DNA of 64,000 bases from Nilaparvata lugens (GCF_014356525.2 NC_052512.1:1288797-1352796); one strand, 5' to 3'. Positions 34,595-45,230 are shown, counted from the stretch's first letter. Translations and numbers: made by a program. The notes: a model not told the origin generated them from the sequence alone.

Positions 34595-34633
34595 TATAAA
34601 TGCCTAGTGTAGGCTGATTGCTACTCATTGTGC
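34595..34633 (+). promoter_or_regulatory. TATA and initiator before penton-like gene
   Basis: TATAAA at 34595-34600 with TCATTG at about 34628, near 30 bp downstream; ATG at 34659. Confidence 0.5.
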
Positions 34634-34658
34634 AACTGTATGTTGAGCAGGCAACAAC

Positions 34659-35567
34659 ATGATGCTATGTTTTGGGGGTAGGACATCAATACTAAAGAGC
34701 GACTTTTATCCACCACTTGATGTGAGCAGTGGTGAATGGGAAATTGGTCTGATCAGCTTTACAAGTTGCAACTCAATACCTAATATTGAGGAAGGTTTCA
34801 ATAATGTACTACATTTTTATGCAAGTAATAGAATTCCTAAGAAGGGTGATACTAGTGCAGAGATAACACATGATGAGCTTCGGAGTATGACTAAAGCAAG
34901 ATTTGGAGAGTATTGGAGCGAGGTGCTTAAACATCGGAAGCATAAACCTGGCGAGTCTGATGATGATGATGATGATGATGGTACAGTATTGACTAAAAGG
35001 ACTGAAAGGAGAATGCCAGCTACTACTGCTGACAAGGAGGATTTGATTCTGCATCAGGTATCATTACCAACAGGTAGCTTTGAATTTTCTACAATTACTG
35101 ACTTGCTTGCACAAAGGCTGTTGGAAAATGATATTGATTTCCAGGTGACTGTGGATCCATCAACCTTAAAGTTTATAGTTTTGAGCAGTGTCAAGTTGGA
35201 TTTACAACCACAAGATTCAATAGGGAAACTGTTGGGTTTTACCAATACCTAGTTCATAGAGCCCAACACATCTACTAGAAGTGATAATACTGTACAAATC
35301 AGTCGGCCTAGTGTGATACGCATCACCTGTAACATTGTTTCTGGATCTTACTCTAATGGAATTACAGATCACATGATCTATGAGTTTCACCCAAACGTTG
35401 ATCCAGGGTAGAAAATGGTGGTGACTGTGCAGAATGTAATCTATTTACCTGTAGACATCAAGCAGATTGGTAGCATTACACTGCAAGTAGTCGATGAGTA
35501 CGGTCGTCTTATAAATAATAGAGGCGAGGAAATAAATATTGCTTTACATTTGAGACAACGCAAGTGA
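34659..35567 (+). pseudogene. Penton-like minor capsid protein (two nonsense codons)
   Basis: Corresponds to the single-jelly-roll penton protein of Polintons that sits at capsid vertices. One frame across 303 codons with TAG at 35250-35252 and 35409-35411. The N-terminus has WEIGLISFTSCNSIPNI, which matches WEIGLINFSSYNSIANI of the element 2 gene. The C-terminus has CNIVSGSYSNG and NNRGEEINIALHLRQ, matching CNLACGSYSEG and FRGDTITIRLHIRE. An Asp run (about residues 100-107) and basic segment form a non-conserved insertion. The next gene starts two bases after its stop. Confidence 0.8.
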
Positions 35568-35568
35568 G

Positions 35569-35775
35569 ATGGTGCTGTTATTTGGAAAGCTGAATCAAGG
35601 GCTGGATAAGGCTGCTGCAGTACACCCTCATCCTCCTCCTCCTTCTTCTACAGAGATACGTTCTAAGCCTATAAAAGTAGATAATAGAGTGAAGGATGTC
35701 ATCCAGCATCCAACCTTGACAAGGTTAACATCTAGGAGCATTGAGTATTTGCAAGAACGAGGCTGTCAGAAATGA
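35569..35775 (+). CDS. Small conserved ORF upstream of major capsid gene
   Basis: 68 aa with a Pro run and a C-terminal LTSRSIEYLQERG. The element 2 counterpart at 47819-47968 occupies the same slot and ends LSAKSARILEKLG. The shared position and motif argue that this is a genuine gene. No family recognised. It is packed tightly (TGAGATGG at its start). Confidence 0.6.
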   Translation: MVLLFGKLNQGLDKAAAVHPHPPPPSSTEIRSKPIKVDNRVKDVIQHPTLTRLTSRSIEYLQERGCQK

Positions 35776-35788
35776 GTAGAATAGGAAG

Positions 35789-36992
35789 ATGGGAGTTTTG
35801 GATGTGACACAGAATGGACCATCATCAGACAACAGTATCATTGGGTTTGAGTACCATTCTCATGCACCCTATACTGTAAGCTACAATGCCAATGATGAGA
35901 TACGGATTCCAATTCAACAGCAAGATGTTTACACACTGCCATTGGAGAGCTATCTACATTTGGAGTATACTGTGACTGGAGCTGCCAATGCTGCTCCAAT
36001 GGAACTCCATGTGTCTCTGGATTCTTCGGCAATGTGTTTTCAGAGATACGCTATGGAATCAATGGTGTGGAGGTGAATGGTATACGCAATCCTGGAGTCA
36101 CCAGCCTAATGAAGAATGCCTCTACATTTGAACGTGATGAGTAGACCAAGATGGAAGGAGCTGGCTACAAGTTTAGCCCATCTCATGGATTCGCCGATTT
36201 AGCTGCCAATGGAGACGACACTAAAATCATAGATGTGCCTTCGAGATACCTGCTGGGCTTTGCTGAAGACTATAGACAGATTTTACTTAATGTGATCAAG
36301 AGCTGGTGTTGAGGGTCAGCCCCAACTTTCACGACTGTGTGAATGTTGCTGCTGCCATTGTAGCAATCACAAAGCTTTCATGGAGAATGCCTTATGTGGA
36401 AGTGGCAGATGATGTGAAACTGTGTCTGCTACAGACTGTACAGAATGACACACCCATCAGTATATCATTTCGACATTGGGAGTTGTATACCTATCCAACG
36501 TTACCACAGACAAGAAAGCATGCATGGACTGTCAAGTCAACATCACAGCATGAAAAGCCACAATACATTGTGGTTGGGCTACAGACTGCAAGACGAGGTG
36601 TGGCAGCAGCCAACAGTTCTCGCTTTGACAAATGTAATATGAAGGATGTTCGAGTGTTTTTAAACAGCAGATACTACCCATATGAGAGCATTGATGGTGA
36701 TGATAATCGCATTTACAGCATTTATGCAGCTTTCAATGGGGTCTACAACCATGGTAATGCTCGTGCAAGCAACCCTCTGTTTGAAAATAGTGCCATTGGT
36801 GATGGAAAAGTAATGCTGTTTGCTTTTGATTGCTCCCGCCAAAATGAGTCACTCAAAACGGGAAGTATCGATGTGAGGATTGAGTTTGAAGCATCTGAAA
36901 ACATTCCAGGTAATACAACTGCCTACTGTATGATGATTCATGAGATGACTAAAGAGTATCGACCAATGTCAGGCCTTGTAGTGTCGGCATAA
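35789..36992 (+). pseudogene. Double-jelly-roll major capsid protein (two frameshifts, one stop)
   Basis: Forms the hexons of the Polinton virion. Three frames: 35789 to about 36010 (FEYHSHAPYTVSYN, VYTLPLESYLHLEYTV), about 36001-36300 (VFSEIRYGINGVEV, with TAG at 36142-36144), and 36300-36992 (ISFRHWELYTYPTL, RVFLNSRYYPYESI, NTTAYCMMI). Total about 400 codons, normal for Polinton capsid proteins, but the frame changes near 36010 and 36298 prevent a full product. The element 2 gene at 46577-47814 aligns along its whole length, which fixes both shift sites. Confidence 0.9.
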
Positions 36993-37015
36993 AAAAGATA
37001 TATAGTCAGTGCACA

Positions 37016-37960
37016 GTGATAAATTGCTCAGCTGAGCTCGAGACAATGAATGAGCCAGTCATGACAGGATACAGAGGACTCTTTATGGAGGAGGGGGAGC
37101 TGTCTTCGCATGAAGAGGAGGACGTGGTGGGCTGTGTTATTGGTGGGCGACTGCTGATGAAAGATGCCTCTACAAGTACAACTGGACTCAATGATGACGA
37201 CTCCTACATTACAGCAGAAAGTGGTGTAGATGACTGGCCATCGAGTAGAGCGGAAAACATTTTTGGACCACTACCACTGTACCTGATGAACTTTCAAGGT
37301 TTTGAAGGTTTGGACAACAAGTTTATTGTGAAGGAGATGGCTATCCTGGAGCAAGATGATGAGCATCATGTGACTACTCATCACTACTTTTTCAAGCCTC
37401 CCTACTCCGAGTCTCTGCTCAAGACTAGCAGGCAAATCACTGCCAACAACTGTATACATCAAGCTAAACATGGACTCAGGTGGTCAGACTGTGGGACAGA
37501 ACATCTTCTCTATTCAGCTTTGATGGAAATTGTGCGTGGAACAGTTGAAAGGTGGTTGGATCAGAACCAGCAGCATCCAATTAAAATCTTTGTCCATGGA
37601 TATAAGCAGATTACTCTACTGGATACAATTCTGCAACTGAACAATGTGGAGTACCTGGACCTATCATCACCATATTCCTTTCCTGCTATGCCTGATTTGG
37701 AGTTGCTGATCAAGAAGATTGATGGCATATACTGCCCAGAACATCATCTTCTCAACTTTATCGACATGGTGCAGAACAAGCTATCATCTTCAACGTTTGG
37801 AGATTGGTCAACCAACAACGTCAACAACACTGATGGATCGTCAATTACACAACTATTTTGCTCATTGAAAATAATTGTTATTGCTCTACATGGATGGATT
37901 AACAAAACTTTGTTAGAAGATAGAACCTTTTGTCGCAATTTTTTCAATGCTGTCAATACT
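37016..37960 (+). CDS. Protein X, unknown, 3' end replaced by repeat R
   Basis: The open frame continues to 37996, but the last residues already read repeat R copy 3, so the gene is truncated. Acidic N-terminal part (residues 20-75), then a block shared with the element 2 protein at 45478-46260: KFIVKEMAILEQ (there QIIVKELAIIDQ), FKPPYSESLLKTSRQ, KHGLRWSDCG (there HHHKIK-stop-EDGD) and IKIFVHGYKQITLL (there ERIFTKGTEKAKFL). I have seen this 'VKEhAI ... HGhxW ... hFxKG' arrangement in uncharacterised insect transposon proteins. No function known. Start could be Met 11 (37046). Confidence 0.6.
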
Positions 37961-40570
37961 CATCTGCATTATATGCCTTTACCTTTTCAAAGATGATGAA
38001 GAAGATAATTTTGAATGAAATTTAGAATTCAGAAATAGGCCGACACATCTAGAAAATACCTGAGTCTATACCTAATTAATGCAGGTGAACGGGCTAGAGT
38101 CAAGAAAACTTCAATTAATCTTGCCATGCCTGATTTAATAGGTTTATACTATAGAATAACACTATAATTTGAAATAATAGAAAAATACAAACAGCTTCAA
38201 TAAACATTGGCAACTAAAATCGAACAACAGAAACAACAATTTCATGTTACTTTGTTGACATTCTTCATCTGATTCGGGGGCGCATTACTATCCCCTTTTA
38301 GATAGCAATACGTCACAAAACCAAACAATATCAGTCATCAAATAACAAGTTAATTTCAACATAAAATTACTCAAGAAAGAAAAGCCCGTTGAACCCAAGT
38401 TTCGTCGATAGTAACCCATATAACCCATTTCATAATAATTTTGAATCCCCACTTTTGATTGACATTCTTGAATGAACCTTTGTTTCATTACACTGCACTT
38501 TCGTTGGTCTGTACGTTGCTTTATCGTCGGGGTTACAGTACCTTGTTTTTGGCGGTGAGCTTTTACCGGTTGAATTTGGCTTGATGGCGATGTCCTCTTA
38601 CGTCCCTAGACCTGTCATCTGAACGGGTGTCTTGAAGCGGTGTTTCATAAAGTTGTGGAACCAAAGGGGTGGTAGTACAAGAAGTTGGTTTGGGGACACA
38701 CATGAACCGCTGTAAATAAATGTATTACAGCATTAATTTGTAACTCTTCCTACAATTCATCAAAAGCTAAAACAGGAGTTTATTCTGTTATTTAATTTAG
38801 ATTTTATCTTGACGTTCTGATTTCATTCTCAGAATTTAACAGATTTTAAACAAATTTACTTGCCAGAGTGTCATTAATATGCAATGCAACATTTATGAAA
38901 ACACCCGCAATAAATTAATATAATGCTTTTAGAAAATGAATACTTCATTAATTATGATGTTAACTTTTATATAAATTGATATTATACTCTTAGAAAAGTA
39001 ATAATTCAGATTGAAATGATGCTAACTTATATGATATTTTTCGTTTGGTTTGCAAAATCAAATATAATTTTTCATATAGTAGCTCAGCTAGTATTGTTGG
39101 AAACTTGTGCGCTAGCCAACATTTATTTGATTTATTATTTATGAACTTTAGGACGCAATCCAAGTGTAAATAACGGGCATTCGCCCAAAACTGCTCAGAA
39201 CCTTAATTTAAAATGAACAGTCCAGAGTTTATGATTTGATTTACTTACAAATACAAGCCCAAAAACGAGTATCAACTAGAATTATGAATTTATCACAAAA
39301 CAAAACAAGACACGTTATAACACAATAAAAGAAAAAAATATTGAAAATTTCACTTTAAGGTAAAAATAATGTTTGCCCTATAAGATTCATCTTGTAGATA
39401 GTTTTTACCTTTAATTAAATAAAATTAGAAGACACATAGAAAATAATTTAAATTGTATTAAAATTTGAACATTCATTAATATTAATTTCATGGAAAAGAA
39501 AAACTTTCTTCTTCGTCTATTAAGATTTCTATCATAAAAAATTTACTAAATCATTCGAAAGCCTTAATGACATAAGAAAACAAAGTCTGAAAAATATAAA
39601 TTATAAAATGTCATAAACTCAATATGAACATAATCTTAAAAATTTCATCCAAATTTAAAGGCTATCTTCCTGACTTTCAGCAATACTCTACGATAATATA
39701 TCTCCAGAAACAATAACTCAAATGTAACGTAACTGAAAACTTTCTATACTTCTTTAGAAAAAATTTATAAGTATCTTCCATCACTAATAAAATCAAAAGG
39801 ATTATTCTCAATCAATATTATCAACTTGAAAAATAACAGGCTTTGTTGATAAAATACTCTTTGATTGATGTTTCAATAAATTAAATTCCCTAAATTATAT
39901 TTCAACCTTATTTCATGTACCTTAGCGGTTATTTGAAGAAACAATTATTCGTAGATGAAGAAGAAACACAATTAAACTTTTCAGGACATGGCACTACTGG
40001 AAAATTTAAACTTTAATGAAAATAAAACTAGCTCCTACATTAACTAATTATATAAACTTGTAAACTTGCCCAAAAAGGGTGAAACGTAATGACTACATCT
40101 TTCCTCTCGTAGTGCTCCTAGCAAAGTGTCCTCCGAAACGTAATCTGGTCTTGCAGCTGGGGAATCACCCCACTACTGTATTTAGGAACAGGTCTCCTAT
40201 TGGGCGAAGGGAATCAATTTGACCAATCGTCGCGTGGCTTCTAGAGCCTTTGGGCCAAATAGTAACTGCAAAATCAGTAGTTTGTTATAATTTCATTGCT
40301 TGCTGTTTTCCAACTTATCGCACTTTATGTCGCGACAGGAAGGCTAAGTTTTAGAGATTATTCCATAATCTACATTCCTCGACGACTCGGAGCCACAATT
40401 TTCAAATATCTATCATGGGAAACTCGAAGTCATGGCCGTTCATAATAGAGAGAGAAAATAATTTATTTCGCTAACTCACTTACAATAATGGCTCTAGTCT
40501 ATTGCGTATTAAATTTACTATTATAACTTGGGAAAAGGCCTGAATTAAAAAGAGTGCTCGGCACAATTAT
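37950..40570 (-). repeat. Repeat R, copy 3, nested inside element 1
   Basis: Reverse complement of 9700-11560, and the same orientation as the R copy that element 1 itself split. It contains the undisturbed version of the target site (GGCGATGTCCTCTTACGTCC near 38585). It cuts off gene X and separates the capsid block from the right-end genes. There is no coding sequence. Confidence 0.85.
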
Positions 40571-40943
40571 CAATAAGAAGAAATATTGTAATCAACTCTA
40601 TGCTCTATCATTTATCCTCCTCCTCACTCCTCTTTGAGTAGAGTGCACACGTGAACACATAGTGTGAATTTAGTTAGAATTTCAAGCATCAAATTGTTAC
40701 ATCAAGATAACTCTTATAAACCAATACATTTCTGAATTCTTGAGCATAATGCTACAAGTATACAGCAATACATTTTTAGAATTTTAAACAAATTTTCAAG
40801 AATTTTAAGCAAATTTTCCAAAGTATACAACATCTTTACAATACCTATTGATAATACAAGCCAATCAGTTTAGTCTGTATCATAAAAAATACCTGCTCCC
40901 ACTGCACACAACAAGAGTAAATTTTTAATAAATTTTTTTCTGC

Positions 40944-41330
40944 CTAACCCGCAATAAAATCATCATTCAGCACATAGAAAATGCAGAGTGCCTCTTTTTT
41001 TTCTGACAATATTGCACAACCGCATTTTGACTGTTTGACTGCTGACAGCCTGTAACATACAGGCCAATGATCAAATAAATCTTTTCCAAAATGATCTTGT
41101 ATGAACCAATTTAATTTGTTTGCAAGATACTCATGAGACTGATACTTCTCCAATGCAGTTATCAGCTCAAACAATATAGTTTTAAAGTCTTTCCTCATGT
41201 TCATGAAATACTCCATTCTATCTTCATATGACAGCGTCTTGAAATCTGAAAAACATTTTATACTAATATTATTAAACAATTTCTTCTCTTTTTGTTTTAA
41301 AAACGTATTATCAAGTTCACATTTATGCAT
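40944..41330 (-). CDS. Unknown right-end gene, 128 aa
   Basis: Open and with a balanced composition: helical N-terminal part (KQKEKKLF, YFMNMRKDFKTILFELI) and a C-terminal segment with CGCAILSEKKEALCIFY. Its ATG directly follows the stop of the upstream gene. It is one of the few intact frames of this element. No family recognised. Transcription probably starts at the right terminal-repeat promoter. Confidence 0.55.
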   Translation of the reverse strand: MHKCELDNTFLKQKEKKLFNNISIKCFSDFKTLSYEDRMEYFMNMRKDFKTILFELITALEKYQSHEYLANKLNWFIQDHFGKDLFDHWPVCYRLSAVKQSKCGCAILSEKKEALCIFYVLNDDFIAG

Positions 41331-41910
41331 TTACATGTCTACGGCTTCGGAACATGGAATTCCATTTTTGAAAAATTCTAATGTATGTGTACGATTATGA
41401 TTTTCCAAAGGTGAAACTTCACGTATAATAACACTATACCCAGTCATATCAACTGGATCTTCCCCCACTCTTTTGAACACTGTGTTGGTATACATTTTGG
41501 GCATGAAACAACGTGCATAGTCATACTCTCTTTCTAATTCGGCAATTATTCCCTCCCCATTTATACTGGTTACACGTTTCACATAGCGTAAATTGATCTG
41601 TACTCCTTTGGGCATTTTGTCTAGAGGATGGTTCGTCTATCATTGATGAGGAGGGTGGTGTACTGGGTCGGGATGGCTCGGAAATTGATAGTGACCTTGA
41701 GGTTGGTGTATCTTGTGGAGATATTGGATGGAGTGGTTGGGAACTGTACTGTGGAGGAAACTGGTGGTAGAGAGGGGATGAGGGGGTGACTGATCAATGG
41801 GTAACTGGGGTTAATTCGCTGTATGGTGGAGGTGGGCTATCAGGGCGAGGTGGAGGAGGAGAAGGGTAGGAAGTCAATGTATTGAGCTCCATATTGTTTG
41901 AAAACGACAT
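41331..41910 (-). pseudogene. Pro-rich plus OB-like protein, right end of element 1
   Basis: ATG at 41910 lies just inside the terminal repeat (MSFSNNMEL). A Pro/Ser-rich region with SPPPPRPDSPPPPYSEL (a PPxY motif) follows, with a TGA at 41796-41794. The frame changes near 41612 to the open frame 41615-41331, which has RYVKRVTSINGEGIIAELE and CFMPKMY. That resembles GVRQITNQHGRRVISKV and IYMPERY of the element 2 gene at 50343-50700, which also follows a Pro-rich exon. The pattern looks like a small beta-barrel (OB-like) nucleic-acid-binding fold, but that is inference. Confidence 0.55.
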
Positions 41911-42554
41911 ACATGCCGTTAGTATGGGTGGTTCTCTAATATGGTATGGGTGGCTCTCTAGTATGGTGGGTTAGATTTTACAATGCTTTCCACCCATTCA
42001 ACAAGAATAGTTTTATATAATAAGAAAAAAAAATGAATAGTTTACAAACTGAATGATCATCATGATGTGTGTGTGAGGAGACATTTTAAAGTCCCCCACA
42101 CAAAGTATTCATCGGAATGGATCTTTTGAAATAATAATAAACAATATAGAATTCATCAAAATGGGTCTTTTGAAATTCTCTCAAACTGAATGATCATCAT
42201 GATGTGTGTGTGAGGAGACATCTTAAAGTCTCCCACATAAAGTATTCATCAAAATTGGTCTTTTAAAATAATAACCAACAATAATAATGAACAATATAGA
42301 TTGTACTTACTTTGCTATTCACTAAAAACTGCACTGTAGCACACACACACACTAAAAAGAGCAACTTGTCTCCAACTAGTCAGCAACACAATGATAGCTC
42401 TTATGGCTAGGAGCTCCCATATATATATACCCAAACAGTCTCCCACCACTCCCAAAGGTCACGAAATTAATTCTTATTAATTCTTATTAAATTTTGATTT
42501 TTTATTATTCATGATTTTTTTTTTTAATTTTTATTTTTTTTTTAATTTTTTTTT

Positions 42555-42586
<32 letters not shown>

Positions 42587-42715
42587 GGGTGACCTTGAGG
42601 TTAGGTTAGGTCATCTTGGGTGACCTTGAGGTAAGGTTAGGTCATCTTGGGTGACCTTGAGGTTGAGGGGGAGTCTGGGACACTTGTGTCCCAGACTCCC
42701 CCTTTTTGTACTACT
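41899..42715 (-). repeat. Right terminal inverted repeat of element 1
   Basis: Reverse complement of 20286-21394, shorter by fewer tandem units and no AT run. Contains GGTTAGGTTAGGTCATCTTGGGTGACCTTGA-type repeats near 42595-42660 (three copies; the left end has about two), the 36-bp palindrome at 42667-42702, and the mirror promoter. Confidence 0.9.
42305..42430 (-). promoter_or_regulatory. Inward promoter and splice donor, right terminal repeat
   Basis: Mirror image of the left-end promoter: TATATATATA at about 42420-42430, initiator region about 42390, donor GTAAGT at 42310-42305 reading leftward. It points at the minus-strand genes 41910-40944. Confidence 0.6.
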
Positions 42716-43433
42716 GGCGACATCTCACGTCCCTAGACCTGTCATCTGAACGAGTATCTTGAAGCGGTGTTAGATAAAGTTGCGGAACCAAAGGGGTGGT
42801 ACATGAACCGCTGTAAATAAATATATTACAGCATTAATTTCCAACTCTTCCTACAATTCATCAAAAGCTAGAACAGGAGTTATCTATTGATTACCGATTA
42901 CTTAAATTCTCTCATTCTATTTGAATCCCCATTTCATATAGATTTTTACCTTCAAACTACTGATTCTTAGTATCAGAGTTGATGGATCTTCCTTCACAAA
43001 TAATTCAAAAGTTCTAGTAGAATTTAAAAGAAAAGCGTTCAGTTCAACTTGAAAGCCTTTATGCCATGAGAAAACACAGTCAAAAAATATGAAACTTCAG
43101 CAAGTCTCAAACTCAACATAATATTAAAAATTACATTCCAATTTAAAGTCTATCTTCCCAACTTCCTCCGCAATTTCTCCACAATAATATATCTTCAGTA
43201 ATAATAACTGAGATGTAACATAACTGAAAACTTCCTTCCCTACTTTCTGTATTCCTTTAGAAAAAAAAAAATTATAATTAATGATATATATCTTCTAATA
43301 AAATCAAAAAGACTATTCTAATCAATATTATCAACTTGAACAATAACAGGCTCCATTGATACGATACTCCAATGAGAGTTTCAATTGATTAAATTCTTTA
43401 AATGATATATCAACCTTATTTTACGTACCTTAA
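42716..43433 (-). repeat. Repeat R, copy 2, right half
   Basis: Resumes R after element 1 with the second GGCGAC. It matches the reverse complement of 10350-11080 and stops at ACGTACCTTA, where copy 1 continues with GCGATTATTTGAAG; here a 121-bp tandem array begins instead. That point marks the edge of element 2 or a rearrangement. Confidence 0.8.
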
Positions 43434-43775
43434 TCAACTGGTATACCTTTGTCATTTTACAGAACTGAAACAATTACAAATTGAGTTTGTTATTCCATAT
43501 TTCTCTTAAAATCATATATAATGTTCCTGTAAACATATAACTAACTTGTATCAATCAACTGGTATACCTTTGTCTTTAAATTAGAGCTGAAACAATTACA
43601 AATTGAGTTTGTTCATCCATATTTTCCCCAAAAACATAATTATATTCCAGTAAACATATAACAAACTTGTATTAATCCACTGGTATACCTTTGTCTCCAA
43701 TTGGAACTGAAACAATTACAAATTGAGTTTGTTTATCCATATTTTTCCTAAAAACATAATTATGTTCCAGTAGAA
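43434..43775. repeat. Three tandem 121-bp units
   Basis: Units start at 43434, 43555 and 43676 with TCAACTGGTATACCTTTGTC and share AACTGAAACAATTACAAATTGAGTTTGTT. They begin exactly where repeat R breaks off, so they may be the remnant terminal region of element 2, but they do not show a Polinton AG terminus. Confidence 0.9.
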
Positions 43776-43859
43776 GGAATCTAAGATTTAAGACGCACTT
43801 TTTTGCTCGAAATCCCCTCCCCCCTCTCACCCCTCGTCCATCCCTCCTCCCCTTCACCC

Positions 43860-44470
43860 CGCCTGTAAGGTGGGGGGTGTTCTAAAAATAGATTTCCCCT
43901 TCCCCTTGCCCAGTGGTGGTGAGGGGGATGAAAAGAGAGAGATATATCTTTCTCTCTCTCTTTCTCTCTCCCCTTCCCCTTGCCCAGTGGTGGTGAGGGG
44001 GATGAAAAGAGATATCTCTCTCTCTCTCCTCAGGTGAGGGAAAAAAAAAAAATTTCCCTTTTTGGAGGAAAAATTCCCTCTCTATACTGTCAGATTAAAG
44101 TGAATCCATATTTCTACATCTAATGCTATACTGACAGATTGAGGTGAATGCTAGATGAGGGAAAAAATCTCTTTGAGAAATTCCCTTGGTGACAGATTAA
44201 AGTGAATTCATATTTCTACATCTAATGCTATCTTGACAGATTGAAGTGAATCCATATTGCTATACTGACAGATTGAAGTGAATTGAGAAATTCTCTCTCT
44301 CTCCCAGTTTAGATGAGGGGAATAATTTCCCTTTTGAGGGGGAGAAATTCCCTTGCCGACAGATTAAAGTGAATCCATATTACTCTATACTAGCGAATCC
44401 AGAGTGAGGTCAATGACTCTCTCTCTACATCTAATTGAATTGAGAAATTCTCTCTCTCGCATCTAATGCT
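43860..44470. repeat. (TC)n tracts and degenerate about 60-bp repeats
   Basis: Several CT-rich microsatellites (43950-44035) and repeated GACAGATTAAAGTGAATCCATA TTTCTACATCTAATGCTATA units at 44090-44390. No gene. Confidence 0.85.
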
Positions 44471-44599
44471 ATAAATCTCTACAATGATCTAAGTTCTTTT
44501 ACGTTTTTTATCTGCAATATCGTACAAGCATTTCCAAAGTTCATCGGAATTTTTAACAAGAGATAATGACGAATCATTTGTACAATCATAATGTAGATG

Positions 44600-44911
44600 T
44601 CAGCTGTCTAGAATATTGAGCAGTTCGAAAATCTCAGATAAAATTGAAAAGTGTACATTTTCTGTTTTTGTTAACGGTAAATCAACATCATGACATCCTG
44701 TTGAAAATTTAATATTCTTTGCAATTGAATCAAATTCATTAAATGAAATTGACATCAAGAGACAAGTTAATTTTTTGAATTTTGAAAAACCATAACACTG
44801 CATCTCGCAGATGTTTGACGTGTCTCGAATGAGGGGGAAAGATATATCTCTCTTTCTAAATTGATGAGATGCACGTGTTATAGGAGCTCGTGTCTGTATA
44901 AAAAAGATCAC
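44600..44911 (-). CDS. Unknown ORF, 103 aa, element 2
   Basis: Open frame with middle segment CYGFSKFKKLTCLLMSISF and EFDSIAKNIKFSTGCHD. Composition is protein-like and it is on the same strand as its neighbours. No family recognised. The actual start may be a later Met. Confidence 0.35.
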   Translation of the reverse strand: MIFFIQTRAPITRASHQFRKRDISFPLIRDTSNICEMQCYGFSKFKKLTCLLMSISFNEFDSIAKNIKFSTGCHDVDLPLTKTENVHFSILSEIFELLNILDS

Positions 44912-44949
44912 CCCACACGTGAATCACCCATAATTCAGATAATTTAGAT

Positions 44950-45050
44950 AGATTATTATTTGACAATAACGATCCTCAAACCTATCTATAAGAATGGACA
45001 GAAAAAAGATATACAAAACTATAGACCCATAGGTGCGATAATAAAACACA
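44950..45050 (+). pseudogene. LINE reverse transcriptase scrap
   Basis: Reads TILKPIYKNGQKKDIQNYRPI, the highly conserved 'PIxKKGxxxDxxNYRPI' block that opens LINE RT domains. Only about 30 codons remain, opposite in strand to the element 2 genes, so it is an insertion or a fragment. Confidence 0.75.
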
Positions 45051-45230
45051 CCTCAGTATTCAATTTATCTGTCGTCTGCCCGTTACGAAAACACGGCTTT
45101 AGTGCAATTTTTATTTACACTAGTAAAATAAAGATTATTACGTGTTGTCTGGTCTAGCTCTAAGCAGCAACTAAACTAAAAAACGTGAATGGGATATTGG
45201 AATGAAAAATCATTTGAAGGCAGAAAACGT

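Larger units (their letters stand above)
20286..42715 (+). mobile_element. Polinton/Maverick element 1 (22430 bp, both ends present)
   Basis: Ends are AGTAGTATAAAAAGGGGG on the left and the complement of AGTAGTACAAAAAGGGGG on the right, one mismatch in 18 bases, bounded by a 6-bp target duplication GGCGAC (20280-20285 and 42716-42721). A 5'-AG terminus and 6-bp duplication are the Polinton signature. Cargo comprises protein-primed PolB, integrase with chromodomain, A32-type ATPase, adenain-like protease, PLA2 minor capsid, penton-like and double-jelly-roll capsid proteins. Nested inside are a piggyBac-type MITE (21526-22138) and repeat R copy 3 (37950-40570). Many genes carry stops or frameshifts, so it is decayed and not expected to move on its own. 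Polintons and adintoviruses are related to virophages and adenoviruses. Confidence 0.95.

Noticed and set aside
43672..43857. Arg/Gly-rich minus-strand ORF
   Set aside because: Arises from the C-rich low-complexity tract after the 121-bp array.
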